From contig CAUEEP010000862.1 of assembly GCA_958450365.1 (NCBI GenBank), forward strand, positions 1 to 64,000: 64,000 nucleotides of DNA. The letters run 5' to 3'. A program made the position numbers and the translations under genes. Source of the stretch: Mesorhabditis belari. Its lineage: Eukaryota > Nematoda > Chromadorea > Rhabditida > Rhabditidae. Under the pieces are notes generated by a model. It was not told the DNA's origin, did no database searches, and worked only from the letters and a program-made list of their open reading frames with translations. This document shows positions 35,622-46,785 of the stretch, piece by piece. How positions within the stretch are numbered: position 1 is the first letter of the stretch; each line of letters opens with the position of its first letter.

Positions 35622-37032
35622 ATGCCTTCAACCAAGAGTGGGTTTTTTGTTCTTTCTTTATTTTGTTTACTTTGATTTATTTTAATTCGAGTTGTTATGC
35701 TTTTAGTTAACATGTTTCTTAAGTTACTTTTCCTAAGGTCCCTAAGTTACTTTTTTAAGTATTGTATATAGTCTATGAATCTAATCTTCCTATAAGTTTG
35801 CACTTCATTTAATCTTTCATCGTTCAGAGGTGGCTTCTGTCCGCTCTCGTGGTCGTGCTGCTCGCTCAAGGCCTTCTTCCGTGTCAAGTGCTGGCTCCAT
35901 TCGTTCTCGTTCGGGTCGTTCGCGCACTCCAGCTGCCCCAAGAGCTTCGATCTTCAACTACCTTGCTGACCCTCATCATCAAGCCCTTCGAGCTCGCCGT
36001 ATTGATAAGAGACGTCAACGTCGCGTGGACAAGGTGTGTTTTCCTTGCTTGTTCATTAACGTTGTTTGGTTTGCTATTTAAATTGTTTGTTAAGAAATCG
36101 CTTCCTTCTGATGCGGTCAACCAAGTGCCCTCAAGCCTTTCGGGATCTCAGGTACACATTGCGCTTTTTTTCATTTAATCTTGAAATTTAGGATTCTGAA
36201 AGCTTCTCCGATCTTTCTGAGTCCTCCCCTTCCTCTGCCGGTGGTCAAAGCTCTCGTTCGGCTTCAGTGGTGACGGCTACCCGTTCCAAAGTCAAGCGCG
36301 CATCTCGTTCTCGCTCTCGTTCGCGTTCAACTCGTAGTCGCTCCGCATCGGGCCCCTCCCGTTCCAACAAGAAGCGTGTGGCAAAGCGCGGACGCTCGGT
36401 GAGTTACTTAATTTTCATTCGCCTAACTTTTTTGTTTAGACTGTGTTAGTCACTGAATTGTTAGCCGTGCCATCTGATGAGTTCGATGTCTTGATCACGG
36501 ATATAAATGAAGAAGTGTTGGAGAAGGTATGCTTTTCTTTTAGGAATATTTCTAAACTTTGTAATTATAGATTGGCGCAGCACACAAAATCAAGCATTTG
36601 AGTCTCGGAAGATTCACTACTACCTCATTTCCAGTCGAGGGCAAATTAAGTGGTCAAGACAACTCGCGCTTTATGATCCCGCTAATCGTTCAAGAAGCTG
36701 GACGCCACGATTCCAAAGCCATCAACGTGTGGTTTATCGTCGATACTGGCGCTCCAATCACTTTGCTCACTGATAAGACGTGGAAAGCCGTCTTTGGTCC
36801 AAAAGTGGACAATGGTGAACAATGGATAGCCATCCAGGTTCGTTTTACTTTTGTTTAAGATCATCAATGCTTTCGAAATATTTAGGATCAAAACAGCCGC
36901 ATTCCATGTAGAGTCTCCCCACTTGATGCTCACTTCAAAAATGTCAACATTTTGGGAGTCAACGCTTTGCGATGTTTGAATGTCTCTCCAATTGTTGATT
37001 GGGTTGAAAATATCAGGTTGGCAACTAAATAA
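35622..37032 (+). CDS. RS-rich protein with retropepsin-like aspartic protease domain, 328 aa (family copy 1)
   Basis: Seven exons stay in frame: 35622-35637, 35828-36033, 36095-36151, 36192-36398, 36440-36526, 36571-36837, 36886-37032. Residues about 6-75 and 95-160 are Arg/Ser-rich (RSRSGRSRTPAAPRAS; RASRSRSRSRSTRSRSAS). An acidic spacer follows (PSDEFDVLITDINEEVLE). The last 130 residues hold a retropepsin core: INVWFIVDTGAPITLLTDK (active-site DTGA) and the late strand VNILGVNALRCL. Such proteases work as dimers. No reverse transcriptase, integrase or LTR is visible nearby, so this is a stand-alone gene, perhaps domesticated from a gag-pro source (inference). The final codons (IRLATK) come from a mariner inserted at 37013. 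The first short exon is chosen by analogy to copy 2 and is the least certain part. Confidence 0.75.
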
Positions 37033-38280
37033 TGGCCCTTTTCAGTAAAAACAAAAAATTTATTAACAAGATGAACAAATATCAACATCAATCCAAAAGG
37101 TATTCTCCGTCATTCTTTATTACTTCTTTCCACTTCTGACGGAGCAACTGGATTCCTCTCTTGAAAAATTCTTCTGGTTGATCGTCAAAGAACTTCTGCA
37201 CTGAAATTCGGACTTCGTCAAGGTCATTGAACTTTTTCTCGGCTAGAAAGTGTTGCATCGATCGAAAAAGATGGTAATCACTAGGCCCCATATCCGGGCT
37301 GTATGGCGCATGAGGAAGAACATTCCAGCCCAACTCCTCGATTTTCTCCATTGTAAGTTTTGCAGTGTGTGGTTTTGCGTTATCATGGAGAAAATGAATT
37401 GAAGAGGGTTCGAGTCCTTGAGAGCGAATTGCTTGATCTACACGATGTAGTTGAGACGAATAGAGTTCTGAATTAACCGTTTGCCGGCTTTTGAGAACCT
37501 CGAAATGCACCAACCCACGAGAACTCCACCACACACAGAGGAGAGTTTTCTTTGAGTGAATATCCGGCTTCGGAGTTGGTTTTGGGTCTTCGTTTGTGCT
37601 AAGCCACTGTCGTTTTCGCGTTCGATTATCATAAAAGATCCATTTTTCATCAGAAGTGACAATGGAATCCAAGAAGCTTCCCTTTTTCGCAAGTTTTAGT
37701 AGTATTCCAGCTGTGATAACACGAGTAGCCTTATTTTCTTCGCTCAATTCATGCGAAATCCACTTTCCACTGCGGTTACTTTTCCCCCAATGCATGAAGT
37801 CGCTTTTCGATTGCAGTATGCGAAAAGCCCAATCGACCCCCCTAGCTCGCGTGATGTTTGACTTGGATCCTCCTTTAAAGCTGCTTCCAAAATATCGTTC
37901 TGCAGAAGTTCGGGTCGTCCTTGGCGAGGCTCATCTTCAAGACTTTCATCCCCTTCCTTGAACCGTCGATACCATCTCTTACATTGTGTTTCGGAAAGAG
38001 CTTCATCGCCAAAAACTCGCAATAAATCTCTGTGGGATTCGGCAGCTGTTTTGTCTTGTTTGTAGTCGTACCAGAGACAGACACGCATTCGATATTTGAG
38101 ATCTTCCATTTCTAAACAAAATTATTTGAAAAGTATCAAATCAAGGAAAGTAAAAAACGTATAATAATGCACCAGAAATTCAGTAATATTCAATTAACAA
38201 CAAGCGAGGGTAGATTAAACGCAAAGATTAAAAGATTTTATCAAAAAAGGGCGAGGGCCATTATTTAGTTGCCAACCTAA
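37013..38280 (-). mobile_element. Full-length mariner element, 1268 bases
   Basis: The terminal inverted repeats read TCAGGTTGGCAACTAAATAA at the left and TTAGGTTGGCAACTAAATAA at the right end complement, continuing TGGCCCTTTT. A TA duplication flanks the element (37011-37012, 38281-38282). The transposase lies on the minus strand. It is inserted in the last exon of retropepsin copy 1, between the codons that in copy 2 read Tyr-Thr. Confidence 0.95.
37088..38109 (-). pseudogene. Mariner transposase, DD34D, frame-broken
   Basis: The minus-strand start MEDLKYRMRVCLWYDYK begins a helix-turn-helix half with KRWYRRFKEGDESLEDEPR. The catalytic half has SDEKWIFYDN, HDNAKPHTA and YSPDMGPSDYHLF, so all three Asp residues of the DD34D triad are present. 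The stop follows NDGEYLLD at 37088. Between the halves the frame shifts twice, at the C runs 37837-37842 and 37784-37788 (G runs on the coding strand). The short stretch between them continues the family in the third frame. Apart from these two homopolymer changes, the coding region looks intact. Confidence 0.9.
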
Positions 38281-38282
38281 TA

Positions 38283-38545
38283 CTTTCTGGCTCTCGGTTG
38301 AGGTGTGTTTTCCTTTGCGTTTTTTCGTTTCGTTAACGTTCTTTGGTTTGCTATTTAAATTGTTTGTTTAGAAGTCGCTTCCTTCTGCTGCGATGAACCA
38401 AATGCCCTCAAGCCCTTCGGGATCTCAGGTACGCATTGCGCTTTTTTTTCACTTAATCTTGCAACTTAGAATTCTGGAAGCCTCTCGGATCTTTCTGCAA
38501 CCACTCCGTCCTCTGCCGGTGGTCAAAGCTCAGTGGTGACATTTG
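38283..38545 (+). pseudogene. Retropepsin family fragment (copy 1 tail plus partial copy 3)
   Basis: The first 16 bases after the mariner continue the interrupted last exon of copy 1 (Tyr-Thr-Phe, as in copy 2). From about 38300 the sequence then matches 36030-36265: intron 2, the exon SLPSAAMNQMPSSPSGSQ, intron 3 and the start of the next exon up to GGQS. It stops there and runs into the duplicated block at 38556. No start or protease part remains. Confidence 0.8.
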
Positions 38546-38555
38546 TTTGTATCTT

Positions 38556-38969
38556 TGTTATGTTATCAGGTTTTTTAGAAGAAGCGTCGCTTCACCGCTG
38601 ACAAGGAATGATGGATGTTTCACAGAATAGCCACCCTATGGGCCTTCTCCACGCAATTCGTGCCAATAAATATATTTCCGGGAGCTGAATAAATATTTGG
38701 GGTTAACATTTGCTTATACAAACAATTTGAGTGCTTATAACATTTACTTATAAATTTTGTGCTGGTGACTTGGATAATTCAAGAAACAATGTAAAGTTTA
38801 CAATGAAATGCATTCCGAGCAATCATATTCTAATGTTTATCTCAAATTTGGTCTTTTGGCTTTCCGTAGAATTTCAGTGATCCATTGATCTCGCAGTCGA
38901 AAAAAGATTCCATTTGGAAAGTTTTATCTATTTATGAAAGCAAAGGGACTCACTGATATTCCATCAAAC
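38556..38969. repeat. Segmental duplication block B, partner at 49767-50192
   Basis: About 410 bases are nearly identical to 49767-50192 in the same orientation, including GAAGAAGCGTCGCTT, ATGATGGATGTTTCACAGAA and the end CACTGATATTCCAT. Differences are single bases and one- to two-base indels. Confidence 0.9.
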
Positions 38970-39440
38970 CGACGGTCAATTTCGAGTTCAACGGAATGAC
39001 TTGGCCCTAAATTTTCATTTGTTCTCCAAGAAAAGATCGAAAAAGACAGTGCCACTCACTTCTGGAATCACACAACCGATCATTTGTGTTTCACCGTGGG
39101 ATTTGCAAGTGAATTGGAAGTGCTTTCGTTGAATCCATTTCTCACCTGAAATTCATCGAATCTCAAAGTGTTTTCTGTCTTTCGCCTACCGAATTTGTGT
39201 TTTCCGCCCTCAGAATCCGTGCATCCGGAATCCCTTCCCAATACCATTCAAAGTAATTGTGCCATTTGGATATTGCTTGCATTCGACAAGTATTCCTCCG
39301 GCTAACTGCAAATTGTGCATTTGAACAATTCCGAGTAAATACTGTATAGCGCTTAAGCATGCGTTTACAAAGGTGCTCCTACCGTAATCCTGAAGCCCTT
39401 TTGATGCTAGCGCAAGCCTCAACAAGCCTACTTTTCCAGG
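38880..39440 (-). CDS. Partial secreted-domain gene, possibly MIG-18-like fibronectin type I, frame uncertain
   Basis: Minus-strand pieces read LLGIVQMHNLQLAGGILVEC then KQYPNGTITLNGIGKG (about 39400-39250), GEKWIQRKHFQFTCKSHGET and MIGCVI (about 39145-39060), GPSHSVELEIDRRFDGIS (about 39010-38955) and NGIFFRLRDQWITEIL (about 38915-38870). The W...F.F.C....G...IGC spacing recalls nematode MIG-18-like fibronectin type I repeats. Joins between the pieces are not all in phase and no signal peptide was found, so a decayed gene is equally likely. The last piece is inside the block duplicated at 50050-50190. Confidence 0.3.
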
Positions 39441-40081
39441 CCCACCTCAAGCCAGGGTACGGTAGCTTTTCCCCACTTTTGGGCTTTTTGGTGGATTTGA
39501 TTTCTTCCCCATCACCACGATCTTTTTGTCTTTTCATTTCTTTTCCATACAAATTCCTGGAGAGTTTATCATTGGAACAAAACAGCTGTCTTCTCATCCC
39601 CTTTTTCTGAATCTTTCCGGCGAATCAGGTTTTCTTTTTTTCTTTTCTTGTTGATGGTGCGATTTTGAAATGTGAGAAGAAATAATTTATCTTGGAGATG
39701 AGTCAATGATTGGGACTGTGTTCCTTTTAGTTGAAGAGTTCTCTAAAAACTCTACAGTAGCTATCGATAGCATAGGATTACGATAGCTTTTTTTCCAAAA
39801 CATTTTTTAGAAAACGGTTTATTAAGAAGAACACAGTTCAATGAAAAACGATTTCAACATATTTACAGAAGACTTGCATGCACAAGGACTGTATCTCTAC
39901 AAGTGATCACTGAATTATTTCCAGGAAATTGCATTATCAATAGGTGGACGAGCAAACGAGTTTCTTTGACCACTTCAACAGTCAAATCTCGTTTCCCGTC
40001 GACATATATTGACAATTAGACCGAAAATGAACAGCCAATATGATGAGCTTTTTGAAAAACCCTAGAAACTTTTTCACAAAC

Positions 40082-40605
40082 CTTTATCCTTCGTTGATCT
40101 CGACTTCGCTTTGCGGCATCGTTGTTTTTCTTGCGCTTCTCCCAGTAGGACTCGTCCTGGAAATGATCAAATGATGCTAGATAGATTTATACACTTTCTA
40201 GTTTTATGCAAATCCCCCATTTCCCACCTTGACCACTTCCTTTCGCTTTTTCGGAGCCGAACTTCGAACGATGACTCGATTCGGTGAGGCTGATGCTTCG
40301 GAACCCTCATTGCTCGACGATGGATTGGATAAAGAGGAAAAAGCGGAAGACAGAGTCTCGGAACCGGACTAAATTCAGTTGTAAGTGGATTTTGATTCTG
40401 ATTCGTGAATTCACCTTTTCTTGATTGCTATTGTTGCTGAGTTCCTTTGGTATCAACAGAGAGCCAAGCGATGAGCTGCTGCAACTCTGGAAACTTTACT
40501 TTTTGCTAAAAAACGGTAGGAAAACGGTTGGTTGTTCTCGAGAGCATCTTTTAGTCAGTCTAATCAGCTTATTATTAGTTTTACCTGAATACAAGATCCA
40601 TCCAT
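40082..40605 (-). CDS. PAR/CES-2-type bZIP transcription factor, N-terminal part and basic region
   Basis: Four minus-strand exons stay in frame: 40585-40605 (MDGSCIQ), 40415-40486, 40228-40368, 40082-40156. After a Ser/Asn-rich region (SNPSSSNEGSEASASPNRV) comes a basic stretch (SSAPKKRKEVVK) and then DESYWEKRKKNNDAAKRSRD. This is the DNA-contact region of PAR bZIP proteins such as CES-2, HLF and ATF-2 in worms: Y-W-x-(R/K)-R-(R/K)-K-N-N-(x)-A-A-K-R-S-R. Such factors bind DNA as dimers in the nucleus. The leucine zipper should follow in the next exon, but I find no heptad Leu frame in 39600-40080. Either the exon lies further off or it is lost. A possible upstream coding extension runs to about 40720. 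Confidence 0.7.
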
Positions 40606-40895
40606 GGCCGCTCGCTCTTTCGCTTTTTCGTCAATCTGGGTCAGCCGATTACGCGTTTCAATCTCCTTTTCTCCAATTCGCTTTCCGATTCGAGTGCACC
40701 TTTTGAATTCTCTGTAGGGTAGTTGGTTGAAAGTTGAAAGGAGTAAGTGTACGTCGGTCGTTTTTAAATAAAAAGCTTTATCTGACAATGGAGAAAACAC
40801 CGTATCACTAAACCAGAATCACAATGCTTAAAACACAAAAATACAGGGAAACATGATTAGAGAATCCCGAGTAACAATACTGAACATAAAAATGG

Positions 40896-43406
40896 CTATC
40901 GCTTGAGCCATTTTGGGAGCATGGGTGGCTCACGTTTCACAGATGGACCAGCATCTTGATTTTCATCAGGTCTTCGCACCATTGGACGAGGAGCCTCTGG
41001 ACCAACAGTTCCCACCCATGGCTTGTAGGCTTCATTTGTTGACAACCTGACAAAACAAAGCTTAATGAAACCCAAAACCTCTTAAAAAACCATCGAAAGC
41101 TCACCATTCTTTGCTCGATTGATTCGCTTCTTCTTCCGTTACTTCCTTTACCGAATCAACTTTGAAAATGTCTTCTACAAGTGATCATTTGAAAAAATAA
41201 AACTAATTCATTACCACAAGCAGCCATTGGAGGTGAAAATTTCACATAAATCGTCGATGATGGAGCGACGCCCACATCAATAAGTGTTTTCTCAGGACTT
41301 GCATCGTAAGGACAATGTAAAGCCATCGATATCGAGACATTTTGCTTCTCATTTTTAAGCAACGACGAAATCCATTCCACAACTCTAACAGCTAAAAATA
41401 TAGAAGTAAAAAATATTTGCTAGTCAAAACTGATTCTCTCGTATAAAAACGTGCTTGAAGAACTCGACGATCTGGCAACACAGCTCTTATCACAGTGTTT
41501 TTCCAAGAAGTCAGCTTCAATTCTCGGTTTTTCGTCTCGATGTATGCCTTTGGAAGAAGGGCACGTTGTTGCTCCTGTTTCCTGAAAATGCAAAAGTTAA
41601 CAAATTTGATAATAAGACTGACACTTGATCACTCAAAGCCCTTTGCATATTGCGCACATCCTCCACGTTAACTTCGAAAAATTTCTCGTCAATTTCCATT
41701 GATTCTTCTGGTTTTTCCGGAACAGCTTTATTGTATTCTCGGAATGCAGATAAATAGTTGGCATAATAAAAAAATTAAATACCTTTTCGTGAACAAAACA
41801 CTTTGACGATCAGGTGCTTCGATATCTTGGCCGGTTTGGGCGGTCATTGAAGTGGATTGGTCGTCCATATCTGCATCCTCAATTGCGGTTGTTTTTTCAG
41901 GGAACTAAATTTCAAGTTATCAAAAATATCTTTAAAAAACAACTTTAAAATTCATCAATGGGTATTGTTCCGACATATTTTGTTGACCATGAAGTCTTCC
42001 TTCCGAAGCCAATTGTTCCACAAGGTTATTCACCTGACCGTTTGAAGTTTGTCCGGCAAGAGATGCATCGACCTAAGCGTAATTATTATATTTCAGTTTT
42101 AAAAATAAAAGAATCACGTTATTGAGAAGGCTGTTTAAATACGTGAGGCGATCGTTTGCTGGTCCAGATGAAATTGCTGCTTGGAAAGGATGTCTAAACA
42201 AAATAGGTGATACCACCAAATACTTAAAATTACCGGTCAAATGACCAAGAATTTGGATTCGAATTTGAAATAACATCCCTTGACACGCTCGGGGTTGGTT
42301 GAGAACTAAAACACGGTCATTGGATAATATGTAATTCCAATCTGGCAGCATTTTCTGCTCTTTTCTTAGCATCGTTCTCTGCTTTTTGTTTAGCAGCCTC
42401 AATTTCTCGTTTCACCTTTTCCTCTTCAAGAAACCGTTGCTCTTCTTCAAACTTCTAAAAACCATAAAGCTTTTTAGCCGAATCCAACTTTCAAGAATCT
42501 TGAATCAAACCTGCATTCTCTCCCTCTCGATCTTTTCCCGTTCCTCGTTTTCCGCTCGTTTCTTCTGAAATTCAGCTGCCAAAGCCTCTTTTTTACGACG
42601 TTCTAAATCCTTGAGGTTAAGAAGTTAAGAAGTTAAGAAATTGTTTACCTTGTTCGATTCTTTCTTCAGTTTGTGCAACCTCCATAGCTGACATAGGAAT
42701 TCTGTTAAACCTAAAACTTATTCGAATCTTGCTTAGAATTTTGCCTACTTACCTGATGAGAACCTTCCCACTTCCCAGTCCCATCGATCGAAGTGTCGTG
42801 CACTCAAGTTCTTTCCTTCCTTGATACTAAATCAAATCAATTAATACAAAGAATATGTTTCCAACCTGTTTATTCATAAAAGCACAAGATGGATGAAGAG
42901 TCTCGTCAAACTTGAGCAGATCGTCTTCAAATTCCTTCGAAAAGTAGAGTAGCATATCCGCCAGAGTCGCATCTAGAGAGAATTTGCCAATTTTTCGATT
43001 GCCATCAAGTCCCTAAAAACATAAGATTGCAAATTACACGACTGACTACCTGTAGAGCAATTTCCACTATGGTTTCTTGGATGTTATCCTTTTCTCGGAG
43101 ATCAACGGCAGCATTGTTGGGAAGTCCAGTGAGCCGAAACGGTAGCGACAAGTCGATTCTCTTCTTCTGATGGATGAGCTCGAATTGCTCTGGATTGTAG
43201 CCCTGCTTGAGACAAGCCTCTTCAAGAACCTAAAACAAAAACATTTGTAAAGAGCCGCCAAGTGTCAAAATTTAGGTTTTAGCAAATAAAAAATTGAAAG
43301 GCAAAATTTCCAAAAAAAACTAACCAACCTCACGTAACAGTTTTCCGGGAGTGACCTTGATCGGGCATCGTCTCGCATTCGGGCACACCACAGTGAGTGA
43401 AGTCAT
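40896..43406 (-). CDS. TUG/ASPSCR1 (ASPL, UBXN9) homologue, p97 cofactor with UBL and UBX-like domains
   Basis: The 5' exons are 43329-43406, 43050-43229, 42866-43012, 42753-42826, 42649-42710, 42511-42602, then from 42454; the last ends at 40896. Residues 1-86 form the TUG-type ubiquitin-like domain (VVCPNARRCPIKVTPGKLL, then DLSLPFRLTGLPNNAAVDL). A second UBL-like part, a charged coiled coil (KFEEEQRFLEEEKVKREIE) and a Ser/Asn/Gln linker follow. The C-terminal part has FFEVNVEDVR, an extended-UBX block (VLPDRRVLQARFYTRESV) and the typical ending MLPKWLKR. Members bind p97/VCP (CDC-48 in worms) and disassemble its hexamer or direct trafficking. Seven 5' exons are in phase. The junction after the coiled coil (about 42350-42300) lacks a GT donor. 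Confidence 0.88.
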
Positions 43407-43767
43407 CTCACCTAAAATTGCAAATTGGCATAGAAGCTTGACAGAGAAGAAAGACTTCAAAAAGTCTAAAAAAAAATGGCAATCTTTTGCTGACAAAACA
43501 CGAAATCAAAACGAAACACCGGAAATGCAACAATACAAATGACGACACAATTCATGTCGTAATAGATCTCCCCACTTAACTTTCAAAAATCTTGAAAGCT
43601 GATTTGCGAAAGTTGAAAGTTGGAGAATCTTTTACATTTTAAAAATTTCAATTGCGCAGGCAACTTTTTGATGGAGCTGATAAGTTTAGCGGTTCAGAAT
43701 GCCAAACCCCCGACAATTGAGGATTAAGATTCTGAATGCATATTTAGTACACTAAAACCTCACATTA
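43407..43767. other. Short 5' region of the TUG homologue
   Basis: No gene is seen. With 43768-44919 it forms the divergent intergenic region between the TUG homologue (-) and REEP (+). Confidence 0.4.
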
Positions 43768-44919
43768 CAGTCAAACCTTGATTTGACGATTCTCAAGGGA
43801 CCGAGATTCTCCATCGTTAAATCGAACGTATTTATAAGATGCTTTCAAGGGACCAAAAATTGACGTCGCACATCCGCGCGAAATAAGGCAAAAAAATCGT
43901 TTTTTATAGGATTTTTACGTTTGAATAGCCGACTGACGCAGAAAAATGTGCTGAATCCGAAAATAAAAGAATTTTTGAAATCCCTTCGACAAATTTTTTA
44001 AAAATCGAGTTTTAGTGATTTTACTGTGTTAAATTTCAGCCATATTTTATTGTCGGAGCAAAATTTTGGAAACAAAAGTCTAAAACAAAAATGTAAACCG
44101 CAAGTTTTATTCTACGGGCTTTTCTCTATCTTTTGATACCAAAAGCATAAAAATTGATCAACCCTATGAAAAGTTATAACCTTTTGAAAATAAAAATGTG
44201 GTTCCTGGGTTATTTTATTATCAGACCTCGGGCATTTTAATTAATCTTGTTTTTAATGCTGTTGTTTCAATAAACTTTAAAATGTTATTTCAAAACTTTT
44301 AACATATACCGTTGCAAACTGTGCGCTCATTCCTTTTGGATTAATTCCTGTCGAGGCCTGAAAAATTCAAAAGCAAAGCATCTGTCCATAAAAAAACAAC
44401 TTTACTTAAATCCGTAGAGATCAACACATTATCTTGAAAAGAAGAAAAATAGCGAAAATGGTTTGATTGTAGCAAAAAAAAGTTGCATTTTGCTCTTTTT
44501 CTCTTTCTGGTTCCGGTAATCTATTCGCGTTATAGTGTGCCATAACCCAGGAACCACATTTTTATTTTCAAAAGGTTATAACTTTTCATAGGGTTGATCA
44601 ATTTTTATGCTTTTGGTATCAAAAGATAGAGAAAAGCCCGTAGAATAAAACTTGCGGTTTACATTTTTGTTTTAGACTTTTGTTTCCAAAATTTTGCTCC
44701 GACAATAAAATATGGCTGAAATTTAACACAGTAAAATCACTAAAACTCGATTTTTAAAAAATTTGTCGAAGGGATTTCAAAAATTCTTTATTTTCGGATT
44801 CAGCACATTTTTCTGCGTCAATCGGCTATTCAAACGTAAAAATCCTATAGAAAACACATTTTCGCGCGGATGTGCGTCGTTAAATTGCGGTTGTATTTGA
44901 ATCTGTATTTGAATGACTG
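43768..44919. mobile_element. Pogo/Tc2-like non-autonomous element with about 350-base inverted arms
   Basis: It begins CAGTCAAACCTTGATTTGAC, close to the pogo/Tigger/Tc2 terminus (CAGTCAAACCTCG...), and ends GAATGACTG. TA flanks both sides (43766-43767, 44920-44921). The arms 43864-44215 and 44545-44890 are near-identical inverted repeats; both hold GGTTCCTGGGTTATT or its complement at the inner edge and ATCCGCGCGAAA at the outer. The middle (about 330 bases) has no transposase frame. Confidence 0.85.
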
Positions 44920-44990
44920 TATTTGAATTAGTTTTGCCTGAATTTCTTTCCATGTCATTCTATTTCTATTCACAAGTTGTCTGATTCAGG

Positions 44991-46516
44991 ATGGTCTTCT
45001 CGTTTTTGTGCAAAGTGGGGTCGATAATCGTCGGCACGCTCTTTCCCTGCTTCAACACCTACAAAGCGGCGAAACGGCGAGATGGGCCACTGCAGGTATG
45101 ATTTAGGCTTATAGCTTTAAAAGTGATCTAGCTTGATTTTAATTCAGTAACAATAAGTATCTTTTTGCTCTTTGGAGTTCTAAGCGACCCTCTAGCCTCG
45201 AAGCACTCAAATGAATAGGCAAAGCCATTTTAAATTCAAGTCTTTATAATTCAAAAATTTACAGCAAATGCTGGACAAATTTAGAAATTCTACACCAAAT
45301 ACTGGACAAATTTAGAAATTCTACACCAAATACTGGACAATCTTTGCGTGTGTATCTTCAATTGAAGCGATTGCTGACCTCTTCTACATTACGTCTCTCG
45401 TCCCTGGATACGAAGTAATTGTTTGTTCCGTACTCTTTATTTCTCATTTAGATTATAAAGTTAGCTTTCTTGCTTTGGACATCTACAGGTGGGGCTCATT
45501 TTGTCTACGATAAGGTTATTTTTGCAATGTTTCTAAGATAGTTTATATTTAGGTGGTCTACCCTTTCTTGAAAAAACACGAGAAACAAATAGATGAAGCT
45601 ATGAGCAGCACTGGACGACTGGCATTCAGGGCGGCGGGTAGTCTCTTCACAAGTGAGTTTGCTCTTTTTTAATTGTAGCTAAGATTTTTATATTTTAATT
45701 AAGAATAAAAAACCAAGAATTTAATTTTGGAAGCCATGACGACAGCACTTACGTCGATGGCGGCCAAAGGCTCAACTTCTTCCGTTTCCACGTCAATCAT
45801 CGGGAATCCCGTCGCTCAATTGGTTTCACAAGTGCCAACTCACATGCATCGGCAATTAATTCGATCGCTGAGCGTTGAAGGGACTTTTGAACAGGTACTT
45901 TAAGTAAACTTGGTATACTAGTATGGCATTTAAAAGCATTTTAGCCTCAAGCCGTCTATTCGGCTCGGGTTGTCGAAGTAGAAGAATTGGATGACGAGGA
46001 TTGGGGGGAATATATTCCAAAAGAAAAGCACGAAGAAACACGAAGAGTTTGTATTTGTTTACTTTCATTGAAAATTATATTTTAGAGTTTTGTCAGCAGG
46101 AGGCCTCAGAAAGCGCCGGAAACAAAGACGACTCCACTTCGTCGATCAAAGCGGCAGCAGGTTTGTCTTTCGGGTGATGATTTCAAAAAACATTTTTAGG
46201 AAAAGCATAGGGCAAGCATTGCCAGCAAAGACTCTGGCGATGAAGACGAGGCAAATTCATCGGATCAGGTCTTCAACCTGGTACCTTTTATATCCAATAA
46301 CATATTTCACGATTAATAAAGCTTAAGTTATAAATAAGATACGCCAGAGAATACATATGGTAATTGCTTCTTTAGGGAAGTGATGAATTAGCAACAGATG
46401 ATGAAGGGGCTTCACGATCAAAGATGGCACAGTCCAAATCAAAGAGAGGAGGACTGGGAAGGCGTGGAAGGGGCAGAAATCCAACGATGACCTATCGGGC
46501 GAATGATTCAACTTAA
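44991..46516 (+). CDS. REEP1-4-type receptor expression-enhancing protein, 304 aa
   Basis: Nine exons stay in frame: 44991-45095, 45316-45414, 45452-45514, 45553-45652, 45734-45894, 45945-46046, 46086-46160, 46200-46268, 46376-46516. The start follows CTGATTCAGG, a trans-splice-type site. The N-terminus MVFSFLCKVGSIIVGTLFP and the following TYKAAK match the first hairpin helix of REEPs. Then come FYTKYWTIFACVSSIEAIAD, a second hairpin, and VVYPFLKKHEKQID, the TB2/DP1/HVA22 domain that shapes tubular ER. Residues about 130-300 are polar and end in a basic GGLGRRGRGRN tail. REEP1-4 also bind microtubules through such tails. The acceptor before exon 5 is weak. The region upstream of exon 2 carries a 31-base tandem duplication of the acceptor. 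Exons 8-9 are duplicated at 49257-49503. Confidence 0.9.
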
Positions 46517-46785
46517 ATACCTCTTGCTCTCTTATGTATTGTTAGATATAAATATCTTCTCTTATTTACCCAGTATTACAGGTACTTTGTGGTTTTTATC
46601 GTACAACTGACTTCAAGTCCTCAGTTAAAATTGTGATGTAAAGATTCGTTCTCTTTAATCGAGTGTTATTTTCCATAAAAAATATTGTTTCGATCAATGA
46701 AAATAGCACATGAAAGGGCAGCAGTTGTGAGAAAAGCCGAGTCATTCGAGATATTGAAAAGATTTTTGACGTATCATATTTGAAA
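46255..46785. repeat. Segmental duplication block A, partner at 49257-49769
   Basis: From TCATCGGATCAGG (end of REEP exon 8) through REEP exon 9 and 270 bases of 3' flank, the sequence recurs at 49257-49769 in the same orientation. It has scattered substitutions and small indels; for example CATATTTCA is missing in the second copy. Confidence 0.9.
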
